NCBI GenBank assembly: GCA_002492415.1
Contig: DKYK01000078.1
Coordinates: 1 to 27,182 of the forward strand
Length of the DNA: 27,182 nt
Direction: 5' to 3'
From: Christensenella sp. UBA7102
GTDB lineage: Bacteria > Bacillota > Clostridia > Christensenellales > UBA1750
The notes beneath the pieces were generated by a model. That model was not told the origin of the DNA. It saw only the letters and a list, made by a program, of their open reading frames with translations, and ran no database searches. Positions 15,354-23,431 of the stretch are shown in pieces. Position 1 is the stretch's first letter, and each line of letters starts with the position of its first letter. Position numbers and translations under genes: made by a program.

Positions 15354-16529
15354 TCACTCTCTGGGCTTCTTGCCAAACAGTCCGCCCGTCACCTCTGAGG
15401 AAAAGCGTTTCATACTCTCGCCCAGTCCCGAAAATCCTCCGCCTGACAGCGCACCAAATCCCACCACCGCTACAACCGCAAGCCCCACAATGATCGCAAT
15501 TGCGATCCATACGCCCGAACCGCTCCTTTGCTGCGTCTCGGTTTGGGCGCTCTGCCGCACGGCTGTGCCCGGGCTGTTCTGCGGGGGAGATACAGCGCCC
15601 GGCACAGTCTGCGACTCGCTCTCCTGCGCGCGCTGCGCCTTTTGGGAGTACCCCTGCGCGCCGCCGAACACCGTCATGTTGATCACGTCCGCCATGTACT
15701 GCGTCGAGGCCAGCACCTGGTCCTTATCCGAGGTGTGCGTGCCGAACTCCAGCAGCACCGAGTCTGGCATCAGCTCCTGGTTGTAGTTGCCCTTGCCGAT
15801 GAAAATATCCTTGATCAGGCCGGGATACGCCTCGTCCGCCACGGATTTGAGCTGCACCGCGAACTGCTTGTTCTCCGCGGAATTGGGATTGGAGCGTCCC
15901 ACCAGCAATCGCACCTTCGTGACTTTCTCGCCGTCCACCTCCGTCTCGTACTCCGAGGCGTCGGGAATACCATCCCGGTGGATGTCAAAAATCGCCGCCG
16001 GGCCGCTCTTGGCCAATTCCATCGCCGCGGCGCGCGACCGCCGGTAGGCCCCTGCATCGTGTGGAAGGAAGGAATCGGTGTTAAACTCCACCGTCACGTC
16101 CTTATCCTCCAGCCAGCTCTTGAGCGTCGCCGCCACGTCGTGTATGCCCGCCCAGCTCTCCTCAAGGGAATAGGCGCCGTCCCCGTTTTCATAGGACTCA
16201 TCCGAGTGCGTGCAGTACAATCCTATCCGCTTTTCGGCCGCGAGTGCGCGCACAAATGGGAAAAAGGCCTGCGCCACCGCAGCCTCCTGTCCCGTCTCCT
16301 GCACCGTGGCCCGATGCGAGGCCTCATCCACCGCGGACACCCGATAAGTGCGATTATCCTGCGCGATATACTCATCGCCCACCGTCACCGGCGCTGCAAT
16401 CTGCGTCAGCTGCTGCCCATCCTGCGTCGTCAGTGTCCAGACTTCGTGCTCCGTTTCGGCGTGAACACAGGACACGGGCGACGCTGCCAGCAGCGCCGCA
16501 ATCATCAGCGATATCCACAGCCTTTTCAT
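15354..16529 (-). CDS. spoIIP: SpoIIP, stage II sporulation peptidoglycan hydrolase
   Basis: SpoIIP is the amidase/endopeptidase of the DMP complex (SpoIID-SpoIIM-SpoIIP) that thins septal peptidoglycan and drives engulfment of the forespore. Of 391 residues, the first 24 form a signal/anchor segment (MKRLWISLMIAALLAASPVS). The metal-binding catalytic blocks are LYCTHSDESY, FDIHRDGIPD and LLEFGTHTS. A Ser/Gln/Pro-rich linker (about 300-335) leads to a second hydrophobic segment near the C-terminus (VWIAIAIIVGLAVVAVVG) and a basic tail. ATG 16529 overlaps the upstream DUF1614 stop by four bases, with AAAGGAG upstream. No sigma-E-type promoter was recognised directly before it, so expression probably comes from farther upstream. 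This is good evidence that the host makes endospores, or did recently. Confidence 0.92.
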   Translation of the reverse strand: MKRLWISLMIAALLAASPVSCVHAETEHEVWTLTTQDGQQLTQIAAPVTVGDEYIAQDNRTYRVSAVDEASHRATVQETGQEAAVAQAFFPFVRALAAEKRIGLYCTHSDESYENGDGAYSLEESWAGIHDVAATLKSWLEDKDVTVEFNTDSFLPHDAGAYRRSRAAAMELAKSGPAAIFDIHRDGIPDASEYETEVDGEKVTKVRLLVGRSNPNSAENKQFAVQLKSVADEAYPGLIKDIFIGKGNYNQELMPDSVLLEFGTHTSDKDQVLASTQYMADVINMTVFGGAQGYSQKAQRAQESESQTVPGAVSPPQNSPGTAVRQSAQTETQQRSGSGVWIAIAIIVGLAVVAVVGFGALSGGGFSGLGESMKRFSSEVTGGLFGKKPRE

Positions 16530-17197
16530 GGTTTCCGCTCCTTTCCCCGTGTGGCAAAGACCTGCCTGCCGTCCACAATGCGCGCGTGGCGCTCGCTTTT
16601 GCCCGTGGCACGCTCGATCAGCGTGCCCACCAGCGCACTGAGCATCACCGCGATAAAGCCCGAGAGCACCACCGCGTCCAGCGCGCCCGCGCCGCCCAGA
16701 TTCAGGTTCACGGGCACCCCTCTAACGCCATTGATGACGGCCTGCGCAATGTCCGCCAGCAACACGCCCATAACGCCCGCAATAAACGAACAGATTCGGC
16801 TTCGTCCCAGCAGGTATGCGATGATGCCCGCCGCGATGCCATAGGCATAGTTGATGTCGAAGGGCATTGTCTCGGGCTCATCGGGCAGCAGGCGGCCCAT
16901 CAGCAGCACCGCTGCCGCCGTCAGCACCGACGCGATGACCGCGCGCCACCGCTCTTTTGCCGTGCCTGCGCAGATGAACAGGTAGATACACATGCCAAAC
17001 GGCACCAGCGCGCCGCCGATATTGACCGAGATGCTGCCTCCCAACGGTATGGAAGGCAGAAAGCCCCCCGCGAAGATTGCTGCGATCACAAGCAGCGCCT
17101 GCCGGTCGTTCAGGCGCATGCGGTCCAGCACGCGCTGTCCTACTCCAAAGAGCACCAGCACAGACACGGCCAGCAGAAGTATCCTGCCAAGCGACAT
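16526..17197 (-). CDS. DUF1614 multi-pass membrane protein
   Basis: A 223-residue membrane protein of the DUF1614 family, common in Clostridia and often near sporulation genes. About seven hydrophobic segments can be seen. Conserved glycine- and proline-rich stretches are SIPLGGSISVNIGGALVPFG and LNLGGAGALDAVVLSGFIAV, followed by a basic C-terminal tail. No catalytic motif is recognised and no function is established. I choose ATG 17197, with AAGGTGG eight bases before it; an in-frame GTG at 17209 lies inside that site. The stop overlaps the spoIIP start (ATGA), so the two are translationally coupled, which suggests a sporulation-related role. The ribosome-binding site may be paired with an upstream CCACCT (see the hairpin entry). 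Confidence 0.83.
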   Translation of the reverse strand: MSLGRILLLAVSVLVLFGVGQRVLDRMRLNDRQALLVIAAIFAGGFLPSIPLGGSISVNIGGALVPFGMCIYLFICAGTAKERWRAVIASVLTAAAVLLMGRLLPDEPETMPFDINYAYGIAAGIIAYLLGRSRICSFIAGVMGVLLADIAQAVINGVRGVPVNLNLGGAGALDAVVLSGFIAVMLSALVGTLIERATGKSERHARIVDGRQVFATRGKERKP

Positions 17198-17205
17198 AGA
17201 GAAAA

Positions 17206-17255
17206 CCACCTTCCGAAAAATGCTTTGTGCTATGCCATAGCATTTCCAGAGGTGG
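17206..17255 (-). promoter_or_regulatory. Possible Shine-Dalgarno-sequestering hairpin before the DUF1614 gene
   Basis: On the minus-strand transcript CCACCT (17255-17250) can pair with AGGTGG (17211-17206), which is the ribosome-binding site of the DUF1614 gene. Inside, AAATGCT (17245-17239) pairs with AGCATTT (17224-17218). The inner stem followed by TTTTTC could alternatively act as a weak terminator for the upstream hypothetical gene. Confidence 0.4.
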
Positions 17256-17277
17256 CTTGCTTCAAGCAGGAAAGTTT

Positions 17278-17751
17278 TTAGGGCAGCGGCTGCATCGCCG
17301 CTTCGTCCGTGGGCAGGTAGATGCGCTGCACAGCGCCCAGCGCCTGCTCGCCGTTTTTGATCGCTACTCTCCCATTTTCTTCATACAGCGCAAGTTCCTG
17401 CGCCTGCGCAGCGGTCAGTTCCAGGTTCAGTTCCGGCCCCGTCAGTACCAGCACCTGCTGGCTGGCCGGCCGCACCGCGACATCCTCCAAAGCGTCGAGC
17501 AAAGGCTCCTCCTCGGGCAAACCTGCCGGATCGATACAGGCCATCAGGGTCGATCCGACCACCACTTCCACACCGCCACGGCTTATATCTGTGCGCAGGT
17601 GCGTCACCAGCTCATACGCGCCCACCAACAGTGCCAGCACCGCCAGCATTACGGCCGTCAGCCTGAGCTTTGCGTGTTTTACCGTACGGCTGCTGCGGCT
17701 GACGCGCGCGGCGGACGTGTTCAGCTTCGCGGGCCTGATTCTTCTGGCCAA
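17278..17751 (-). CDS. Hypothetical single-pass membrane protein
   Basis: I do not recognise this 157-residue protein. It has a strongly basic N-terminus (MARRIRPAKLNTSAARVSRS), one membrane segment at about residues 30-48 (LRLTAVMLAVLALLVGAYEL) and an extracytoplasmic part of about 105 residues. The latter is acidic and contains VEVVVGSTLMACIDP and VLVLTGPELNLELTAAQAQE. This arrangement (basic inside, one helix, outer domain) fits a membrane-anchored envelope protein. The start is TTG 17751 with GGGGGAG about five bases before it; no ATG is available near the promoter. It is the first gene of the unit with the DUF1614 gene and spoIIP, 80 bases before DUF1614, which hints at an envelope or sporulation role. 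Confidence 0.7.
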   Translation of the reverse strand: MARRIRPAKLNTSAARVSRSSRTVKHAKLRLTAVMLAVLALLVGAYELVTHLRTDISRGGVEVVVGSTLMACIDPAGLPEEEPLLDALEDVAVRPASQQVLVLTGPELNLELTAAQAQELALYEENGRVAIKNGEQALGAVQRIYLPTDEAAMQPLP

Positions 17752-17781
17752 ATTTGCTCCCCCCTTGCTACCCTCTTCTCT

Positions 17782-17810
17782 ATTTTAATAGAAAAGGCGA
17801 GAGTTTACAA
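17782..17810 (-). promoter_or_regulatory. Promoter of the hypothetical-DUF1614-spoIIP unit
   Basis: On the minus strand TTGTAA (17810-17805) and TAAAAT (17787-17782) are 17 bases apart. It is back to back with the promoter of the nucleotidyltransferase gene. It looks like a sigma-A promoter; whether spoIIP also depends on a sporulation sigma factor is not visible. Confidence 0.65.
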
Positions 17811-17818
17811 CCGGAAGA

Positions 17819-17848
17819 TTGTTTGTCGCGAGAAACTTGTGCTATAAT
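17819..17848 (+). promoter_or_regulatory. Promoter of the nucleotidyltransferase (and probably lon) unit
   Basis: TTGTTT (17819-17824) and a perfect TATAAT (17843-17848) are 18 bases apart, 39 bases before the ATG. It is divergent from the promoter at 17782-17810, the two -35 elements being only eight bases apart. Confidence 0.7.
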
Positions 17849-17887
17849 AGAAAATAGAGAGTTTTACTCGAGAGGTGACTGAGCGCA

Positions 17888-18622
17888 ATGAAGGCGATTC
17901 TTCTGGCCGCCGGCTATGCCACGCGGCTGTATCCACTGACCAGGGAGTATCCCAAGGCACTGCTCACCGTGGGCGGGATGCCGTTGCTGGACCACATTCT
18001 GAACCAGCTGAACAAGATCCCGCAGATCGATGGAATCCACGTCGTGTCCAACGACCGGTTTTACGCCCACTTCAGCACATGGGCCGCGTCGCATGGCGAT
18101 CCCCGGCTGCACGTGCACAACGACGGTACGCATGACGACGACACCAAACGCGGCGCCATCGGCGACATCGCCTTCGTGATGGACCGCGCGGGTCTTGACG
18201 ATGATTGCTTGATCGTCGCGGGTGATAACCTTCTGATGATCGACTACGCCGACTTCTATGCCGACTATCTCGCTCACGATCGCAGCCCGCTGCTGCTCGC
18301 GCAGCGCATACAGGACCGCGACACCCTGCGCCGATTTGCCGTGGCCGTGCTGGGGAAGGATAACCGCGTACTCCAACTCGTGGAAAAACCTGCCGAGCCT
18401 CCGTCGGATAACGGTGTCTTCGCGCTCTATCTCTATCCTGCAAACGTCATGCGCAGGGTGCAGGAGTATCTTGCCCAGGGCAACAGCCCCGATGCGCCGG
18501 GAAATTTTCCGGTGTGGCTGGTGCCGCGTTTGCCTGTCTACGCGCATGTGACGACCGAGCCATGCTTTGACATCGGCACGCACGAATCTCTCGCCCAGGT
18601 GCGCGCCCTCTACGGCCAGTGA
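17888..18622 (+). CDS. Nucleotidyltransferase family protein (sugar-1-phosphate type)
   Basis: A 244-residue enzyme of the nucleotidyl-transferase family, which activates a sugar-1-phosphate (or phosphocholine in LicC relatives) with an NTP. The signature is at the N-terminus: ILLAAGYATRLYPLT, then YPKALLTVGGMPLLDH, giving the nucleotide-binding glycine loop and the conserved Lys of PKALL. Asp in VAGDNLL is the probable metal ligand, and VEKPAEP and CFDIGTHESL follow as in glucose-1-phosphate thymidylyltransferases. There is no acyltransferase tail. The nucleotide and sugar are not predictable. ATG 17888 follows AGAGGTGA at nine to ten bases. It is 49 bases upstream of lon with no terminator between, so lon may be read from the same promoter. 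Confidence 0.87.
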   Translation: MKAILLAAGYATRLYPLTREYPKALLTVGGMPLLDHILNQLNKIPQIDGIHVVSNDRFYAHFSTWAASHGDPRLHVHNDGTHDDDTKRGAIGDIAFVMDRAGLDDDCLIVAGDNLLMIDYADFYADYLAHDRSPLLLAQRIQDRDTLRRFAVAVLGKDNRVLQLVEKPAEPPSDNGVFALYLYPANVMRRVQEYLAQGNSPDAPGNFPVWLVPRLPVYAHVTTEPCFDIGTHESLAQVRALYGQ

Positions 18623-18671
18623 ACATAACGGAATTCGACAATAAAAAATATATAGAGGTTTTTTTCAGATT

Positions 18672-21014
18672 ATGAGTGACATTTCCAACTATGTAGACGG
18701 TTTTGTACAGCTGCTGCCCCTTGTTCCGCTGCACAAGCTCGTCATCTTTCCGTACATGAACGCCGCATTTGAGGTGAGCGACAGCAGCAACCTCTCCGCA
18801 TTTGAAGGCGCGATGAACGAGGGGCGCGAGGTCTTTCTCGTCACCCATCAGGTGGATGCCGTCGGTGTGCCGGAATTTGACGCCTTCAACAAAGTGGGCA
18901 CCATCACGCGCATCAAAAGCATTCTCCGTGCCCCCTCAGGGCCTGTGCGCATCACAGTCGAGGGCCTGCGCCGCGCCAAATTTTTGTCTATCCAGAACCT
19001 TCCAACCGGCCAGCATGCCGAAGTACAGGACTTTCCCCGCGAGGAAAGCGCCGCGCTGCTGATGAACGCCTCGCGCGGCGTATTGCTGGACTTTTTCCAC
19101 AAGTTTGCCGAAGTCTCTCCTCGCGTGCCGGATGAGGCTGTTGCGTACCTGGACAAGGTTGAGGACTGCGACAAGCTCTGCGACCTGATCGCTGCCCATG
19201 CGCTGGATGCGCTGGCCGAGCAGCTTGAGGTCCTCAACTTAGTCAGCGTGCCCGCGCGCATTGAGAGGCTGTGCATCTACCTGGCGCAGAAGACCGAGCA
19301 GGTGGGTCTGCAAATGCAGCTGGAGGCCAAGGTCAAGCAGTTGATGGAGAAAAATCAGCGCGAGTACTTTCTGCGCGAGCAGATGAAGGTCATCCGCAAG
19401 GAGCTGGGCGATACCGACCTGACCGACGTTACCGACCTGGCTGAACGCCTGGAAAAGGTGGATTTTGAGCCTGCAATCCGCGAAAAAATTGGCAAAGAGC
19501 TTTCACGCCTGTCCACCATGACCCCCGGTTCGCCCGACATCAGCGTCTCGCGCACCTATCTTGAAACCATCGCCGATCTTCCCTGGGGCGTCTATACCCA
19601 GGATGATTACGATCTGGACCATGCGCGCAGCATACTGGCCCGCGACCACTACGGCCTGGATAAGGTCAAAGAGCGCATTCTGGAATACCTTGCCGTGCAC
19701 GCGCTGACCCATTCGCTCAAGGGCACGATTCTGTGCCTGGTGGGCCCGCCCGGTGTGGGCAAGACCTCCATCGCCCGCTCCATCGCCTCGGCGCTGGGCC
19801 GCAGCTTCGTGCGCATGTCGCTGGGCGGCGTGCGGGATGAGGCGGAGATACGCGGGCATCGACGCACCTACGTCGGCGCCATACCCGGCCGCATCATCAC
19901 CTCCGTCAAGCAGGCGGGCACCATGAACCCCGTCATGCTGCTTGACGAAATTGACAAAATGGCTTCGGACCTGCACGGCGATCCTGCCGCGGCGCTGCTC
20001 GAGGTGCTGGATTCCGAACAGAACAACACCTTCCGTGACCATTATCTGGACATTCCCTTCGATCTTTCGCAGGTGATGTTTGTCATCACAGCCAATTCCC
20101 TGGATACCGTCTCCCGCCCGCTGCTCGATCGCATGGAGGTCATCGAGCTGGGCAGCTATACGCCCGAGGAGAAGCTGGAGATCGCCAAGCGCCATCTTCT
20201 GCCCAAGCAGCTGAAGGAGAACGGCCTGACCCGCAGTTTCCTGCGCATCGACGACGGCGCACTGCGCGCCATCATCAGCGACTACACCGCAGAATCGGGG
20301 GTGCGCACGTTGGAGCGCATGCTGGGCACCGTTTGCCGCAAAGCCGCCATCGCCAAAATGGACGGCCGCAAGTCCTTCCGCGTCAATGACAAGCGTGCGC
20401 GGGAGCTGCTCGGCCCCGCCCACGCGCTGCACGACAAAGTGGACGCCAGGCGCCTAGTGGGCTGCGTAACCGGTCTTGCCTGGACCAGCGTAGGCGGTGA
20501 AATTCTCACCATTGAGGCGACCGCCATGCAGGGCAGCGGCCAGCTGCAGTTGACCGGCAAGCTGGGCGACGTGATGCAGGAGAGCGCCAAAGCCGCCGTA
20601 TCCTTCATCCGCGCGCACGCGCAGGAGCTCGCCATCGATCCGAACTTCCATAAAAACACCGATCTGCACATCCATGTGCCCATGGGCGCCACGCCAAAGG
20701 ACGGTCCCTCGGCCGGCGTGACTATGGTTACCGCCATCTATTCAGCACTGTCCGGCAGACCGGTGGATCAGCGCATTGCCATGACGGGCGAAATCAGTCT
20801 GCGCGGTCGCGTGCTGCCCATCGGCGGGCTGAAGGAAAAGTCCATCGCCGCACATCGGGCGGGCGCCAAGCGCGTGCTCTTTCCTGCAGACAACCAGCAG
20901 GACTTGGAGGAAGTACCCGAAAGTGTGCGCCAGGAGCTCATTTTTACACCGGTATCCACCCTTGAACAGGTCCTGCGCATTGTATTTGAAGAAAACAACG
21001 CCGAAGCAAACTAG
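18672..21014 (+). CDS. lon: Lon (LonA), ATP-dependent serine protease
   Basis: Lon is a hexameric AAA+ protease that degrades damaged and regulatory proteins. The 780 residues carry the N-terminal substrate-binding domain (from LLPLVPLHKLVIFPYM) and a coiled-coil linker with REYFLREQMKVIRKELG. The AAA+ module has GPPGVGKT (358-365), VMLLDEIDKM (Walker B) and the expected arginines. The protease domain has KDGPSAGV with Ser680 and GGLKEKS with Lys723 as the catalytic dyad, matching Ser679/Lys722 of E. coli. ATG 18672 has only a distant AGAGG, so initiation may be modest. No CIRCE or CtsR operator is visible upstream. Downstream is ysxC, as in Bacillus, but lonB and clpX lie on the opposite strand. 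Confidence 0.98.
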   Translation: MSDISNYVDGFVQLLPLVPLHKLVIFPYMNAAFEVSDSSNLSAFEGAMNEGREVFLVTHQVDAVGVPEFDAFNKVGTITRIKSILRAPSGPVRITVEGLRRAKFLSIQNLPTGQHAEVQDFPREESAALLMNASRGVLLDFFHKFAEVSPRVPDEAVAYLDKVEDCDKLCDLIAAHALDALAEQLEVLNLVSVPARIERLCIYLAQKTEQVGLQMQLEAKVKQLMEKNQREYFLREQMKVIRKELGDTDLTDVTDLAERLEKVDFEPAIREKIGKELSRLSTMTPGSPDISVSRTYLETIADLPWGVYTQDDYDLDHARSILARDHYGLDKVKERILEYLAVHALTHSLKGTILCLVGPPGVGKTSIARSIASALGRSFVRMSLGGVRDEAEIRGHRRTYVGAIPGRIITSVKQAGTMNPVMLLDEIDKMASDLHGDPAAALLEVLDSEQNNTFRDHYLDIPFDLSQVMFVITANSLDTVSRPLLDRMEVIELGSYTPEEKLEIAKRHLLPKQLKENGLTRSFLRIDDGALRAIISDYTAESGVRTLERMLGTVCRKAAIAKMDGRKSFRVNDKRARELLGPAHALHDKVDARRLVGCVTGLAWTSVGGEILTIEATAMQGSGQLQLTGKLGDVMQESAKAAVSFIRAHAQELAIDPNFHKNTDLHIHVPMGATPKDGPSAGVTMVTAIYSALSGRPVDQRIAMTGEISLRGRVLPIGGLKEKSIAAHRAGAKRVLFPADNQQDLEEVPESVRQELIFTPVSTLEQVLRIVFEENNAEAN

Positions 21015-21026
21015 AAAGGGTTCTCT

Positions 21027-21626
21027 ATGCGCATCAAACGAGCTACTTTTGTTACCTCGCTAACCGGAAACCAGCGCTTTGACGGCGAGGGGCTGCCGCA
21101 GATCGCCATAGCGGGCAAATCCAATGTAGGCAAATCCTCGCTCATCAACTGTCTATGCAGCCAGAGCAAACTGGCCCGCGTCTCCTCCGAGCCCGGCAAA
21201 ACGCGTCTGGTCAATATCTTTCGCATCAACGACGATTTTCATCTGGTGGACCTGCCCGGCTACGGGTATGCCCGCGTCAGCCGCTCCATGCAGGAGGACT
21301 GGGGCCAGATGATGGACAGCTATCTGAGCGGCTCCGAGCATCTGTACCACATTCTCCATCTGGTGGACATTCGCCATGATCCGGGCCAGCACGACTTGCA
21401 GATGCAAGCGTGGATCCAACACAACCAGGTCCCCTGTACCGTCGTTGCCACCAAATGCGACAAGCTCTCCCGTGCGCAGCAGCAGCGGTCCATTCTCGCC
21501 ATCTGCCGCGCGCTGGGCGTGCAGCCATGGGATGTGCTTCCCTTCTCCTCCGTCACCCGTGCAGGCCGTGACGAACTGCTGGAGCGTTTGGGCCAGATTC
21601 TGGGCCTGTCGGAGGACGAGCCGTGA
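21027..21626 (+). CDS. ysxC: YsxC/EngB, ribosome-biogenesis GTPase
   Basis: A small essential GTPase needed for late assembly of the 50S subunit. The 199 residues show all GTPase motifs: AIAGKSNVGKSSLIN (G1, near residue 28), PGKTR (G2), LVDLPGYGYARV (G3), TKCDKL (G4) and FSSVTRAG (G5). The N-terminal segment before G1 is the normal YihA/YsxC extension. ATG 21027 is 12 bases after the lon stop codon, with AAAGGG in between, so co-transcription with lon is very likely; lon-ysxC order is conserved in Bacillota. Its stop codon overlaps the next start (GTGA). Confidence 0.96.
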   Translation: MRIKRATFVTSLTGNQRFDGEGLPQIAIAGKSNVGKSSLINCLCSQSKLARVSSEPGKTRLVNIFRINDDFHLVDLPGYGYARVSRSMQEDWGQMMDSYLSGSEHLYHILHLVDIRHDPGQHDLQMQAWIQHNQVPCTVVATKCDKLSRAQQQRSILAICRALGVQPWDVLPFSSVTRAGRDELLERLGQILGLSEDEP

Positions 21627-22663
21627 TCATAAAGCAGGGTTTTGTGCGCTATGTACAGCAAAAGGGTGCGATAGAGCGCCTGAGCCAAGATCTGCGCGGC
21701 TTGGAGAAAATCTGCCTGCTGGGCAGCCCCGGTGCATTGGAGCGGCTGCGCCCGATTCTGCATGTCGAGGGTGCGTCTATTCAGGAGATCGCGCTGACTT
21801 CTCCGTTTACCGTCTGGGCGCAAGCGCAGCAGCTGGCGCGGCAGGCTGTATCCGACAGCGCTCAGGCAATCATAGGAGTGGGCGGCGGCAGCGCAATGGA
21901 CACTGCCAAGGCCGTCGCGGCGCTGTCTGGTCGGGCACTCTATCTCGCGCCCACATCGGCCGCTACCTGTTCGGCCGCCACCACACTCATCGCGCTATAC
22001 GACGAGCAGGGCCGCCGCACGGGAAAATCCGCACTGCCCCGCCCCATTGACGGCGTCTATGTCGACGAAACCTTGCTCGCTGACGCTCCGCGGCGCCTGT
22101 TGTGCTCCGGCATCGCCGACGGCATGGCCAAGCTCTCCGAGGCTGCTTCGGCCTGTCTCTACCCGGACAATCCGCCCGAGATGCGCTGGCGCAGCATGAT
22201 GGCCCAGGCGCTTCATCTGATGGACGTCTACTTTTCCCAGACGGATGCCGCGCTGCATGGCGGCGAAGCTGAACTTTCCGAGTTGCTCTATGCCAACCTC
22301 TACCTCACCGCGCAAATCACCGCCACCGGCAGTGCCCGCCGCATCGGTGAGGTGGCTCACCACTTCTGCAATGGCGTTACCTGCCTGTTTCCCACCGAGC
22401 GCCAGTACTTTCTGCATGGAGAAATCGTGGGGGTGGGCGTGCTGCTCGAGCTCAATCTGACGGGCGCTGTGGCGGGCTACACCGGCCGGAGCATCGAAAC
22501 CTTTCTGCATGAGGTGCTGCACTGTCCCACCACGCTCCCCGCGCTCGGCCTTCCCACCGACGAGGTCTCTCTCGCCCGCCTGTCGGCCTATATCTCCGAT
22601 AAATCCGGCCTCAGTCCCATGAGCATCGTCGCCTCTTTGCGCACACTCTGTGCGGAGGACTGA
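21623..22663 (+). CDS. Iron-type alcohol/glycerol dehydrogenase family protein
   Basis: A 346-residue NAD(P)-dependent dehydrogenase of the iron-containing alcohol dehydrogenase/glycerol dehydrogenase superfamily. The cofactor-binding loop is IIGVGGGSAMDTAKAVA, with APTSAATCSAAT after it. The three metal ligands of the family appear in GIADGMAKLSEA (Asp), GEVAHHFCNG (His) and YFLHGEIVGVG (His). It resembles glycerol dehydrogenase more than long-chain Fe-ADH, but the substrate is not predictable. The start GTG 21623 overlaps the ysxC stop by four bases, with GGAGG seven bases upstream, so it is coupled to the lon-ysxC unit. That is an odd place for a metabolic enzyme. A hairpin closes the unit. 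Confidence 0.86.
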   Translation: MIIKQGFVRYVQQKGAIERLSQDLRGLEKICLLGSPGALERLRPILHVEGASIQEIALTSPFTVWAQAQQLARQAVSDSAQAIIGVGGGSAMDTAKAVAALSGRALYLAPTSAATCSAATTLIALYDEQGRRTGKSALPRPIDGVYVDETLLADAPRRLLCSGIADGMAKLSEAASACLYPDNPPEMRWRSMMAQALHLMDVYFSQTDAALHGGEAELSELLYANLYLTAQITATGSARRIGEVAHHFCNGVTCLFPTERQYFLHGEIVGVGVLLELNLTGAVAGYTGRSIETFLHEVLHCPTTLPALGLPTDEVSLARLSAYISDKSGLSPMSIVASLRTLCAED

Positions 22664-22727
22664 GCGACCCCACTTTTCCCACGGTACTGCGTGGACTTGC
22701 CTTTTTCCTGAAAATATTGCTTTGCAT

Positions 22728-22766
22728 AAAACAATCCCCCTGCGTCCGATGATGCAGAGGGGTTGT
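22728..22766. terminator. Terminator between convergent dehydrogenase and ABC permease genes
   Basis: A 13-base-pair stem (22731-22743 with 22754-22766) has one wobble pair and one mismatch on each strand. Read on the minus strand it is followed by TTTT (22731-22728), so it best serves the ABC operon; on the plus strand the U-tract is poor (TGTTCT). A weaker stem CCACG/CGTGG at about 22678-22693 followed by CTTTTT may help the plus-strand unit. Confidence 0.65.
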
Positions 22767-22783
22767 TCTATGTGCGGACGGTT

Positions 22784-23431
22784 TCAGCAGTCCAGCGTTT
22801 CAAAACTGCGCACAGACCTGCGCCATGCCAGACAGGTCAGCAGCGCAAACCCTGCCGCACCCATTCCAAGCACCACAAGCTTTGCGGGCAGGTTTGCAGG
22901 ATCGGGCACGTCCAGCACATCTCGCACGAAAGGCACTGCAAACGCCGCCGTCTCCGCCAGTCCAATGTAGACAAAGCAGACGATACAGGTAAAGATAAAC
23001 GCGCTCCCCACCTTATCCGGTCTGCGGTAATATCTAGTGAAGAACGTATAGTTCATCAGCCCCAGCTGTATCAGCGCCAATCCGAAAAACGCCGTGTTCG
23101 CGTCCATGCCGGCCATATTCCCCTCGGAAATCAGCCGATTGCGCAGCAGCGCGAACACAATGGTCATGATCAGTTGCGCTCCTTCTAGGATGAGAGTGGA
23201 AACAAACCGCGCCGTCACCACATCGCGTTTGCGCAGCGGCAGCAGTAGCATGTAGTCAATGTCGTGATTCTCCCGGCCCGTCAAACAGGTGAAGAAGAGC
23301 CCCAGCCCCGTGTAGAAGAACACCACATAGTACGGATAATTGGGGATCAGCAGCATCGCGGACAGCGCCAGGAAGATCAGCCCCGTAGGATGCACCGACA
23401 GCGCAAATTCCTTTTTGACGAGCTTTAACAT
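22784..23431 (-). CDS. ABC-2 family transporter permease
   Basis: The 215-residue membrane subunit of an ABC exporter. A basic amphipathic start (MLKLVKKEFALSVHPTG) leads to five or six hydrophobic segments. The motif FFTCLTGRENHDIDYMLLLPLRK is typical of ABC-2 permeases and their contact with the ATPase; the useful part is GRENHDIDYMLLLPLRK, followed by RFVSTLILEG. ATG 23431 overlaps the end of the ATPase gene by seven bases, with GGAGGGAGAGGT upstream, so the two are coupled. The pair resembles the YtrBC/EcsAB-like small exporters often placed behind a regulator gene. The cargo is unknown; antimicrobial-peptide or envelope-stress efflux is a guess based on that type of operon. Confidence 0.85.
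   Translation of the reverse strand: MLKLVKKEFALSVHPTGLIFLALSAMLLIPNYPYYVVFFYTGLGLFFTCLTGRENHDIDYMLLLPLRKRDVVTARFVSTLILEGAQLIMTIVFALLRNRLISEGNMAGMDANTAFFGLALIQLGLMNYTFFTRYYRRPDKVGSAFIFTCIVCFVYIGLAETAAFAVPFVRDVLDVPDPANLPAKLVVLGMGAAGFALLTCLAWRRSVRSFETLDC

Noticed and set aside
18623..18671. Search for a heat-shock operator (CIRCE or CtsR type) before lon
   Set aside because: The AT-rich 49-base spacer shows neither the CIRCE inverted repeat nor a CtsR heptad repeat.
19503..20432. Minus-strand open frame of 309 codons inside lon
   Set aside because: Antisense to the AAA+ domain of Lon, with no recognisable protein features.
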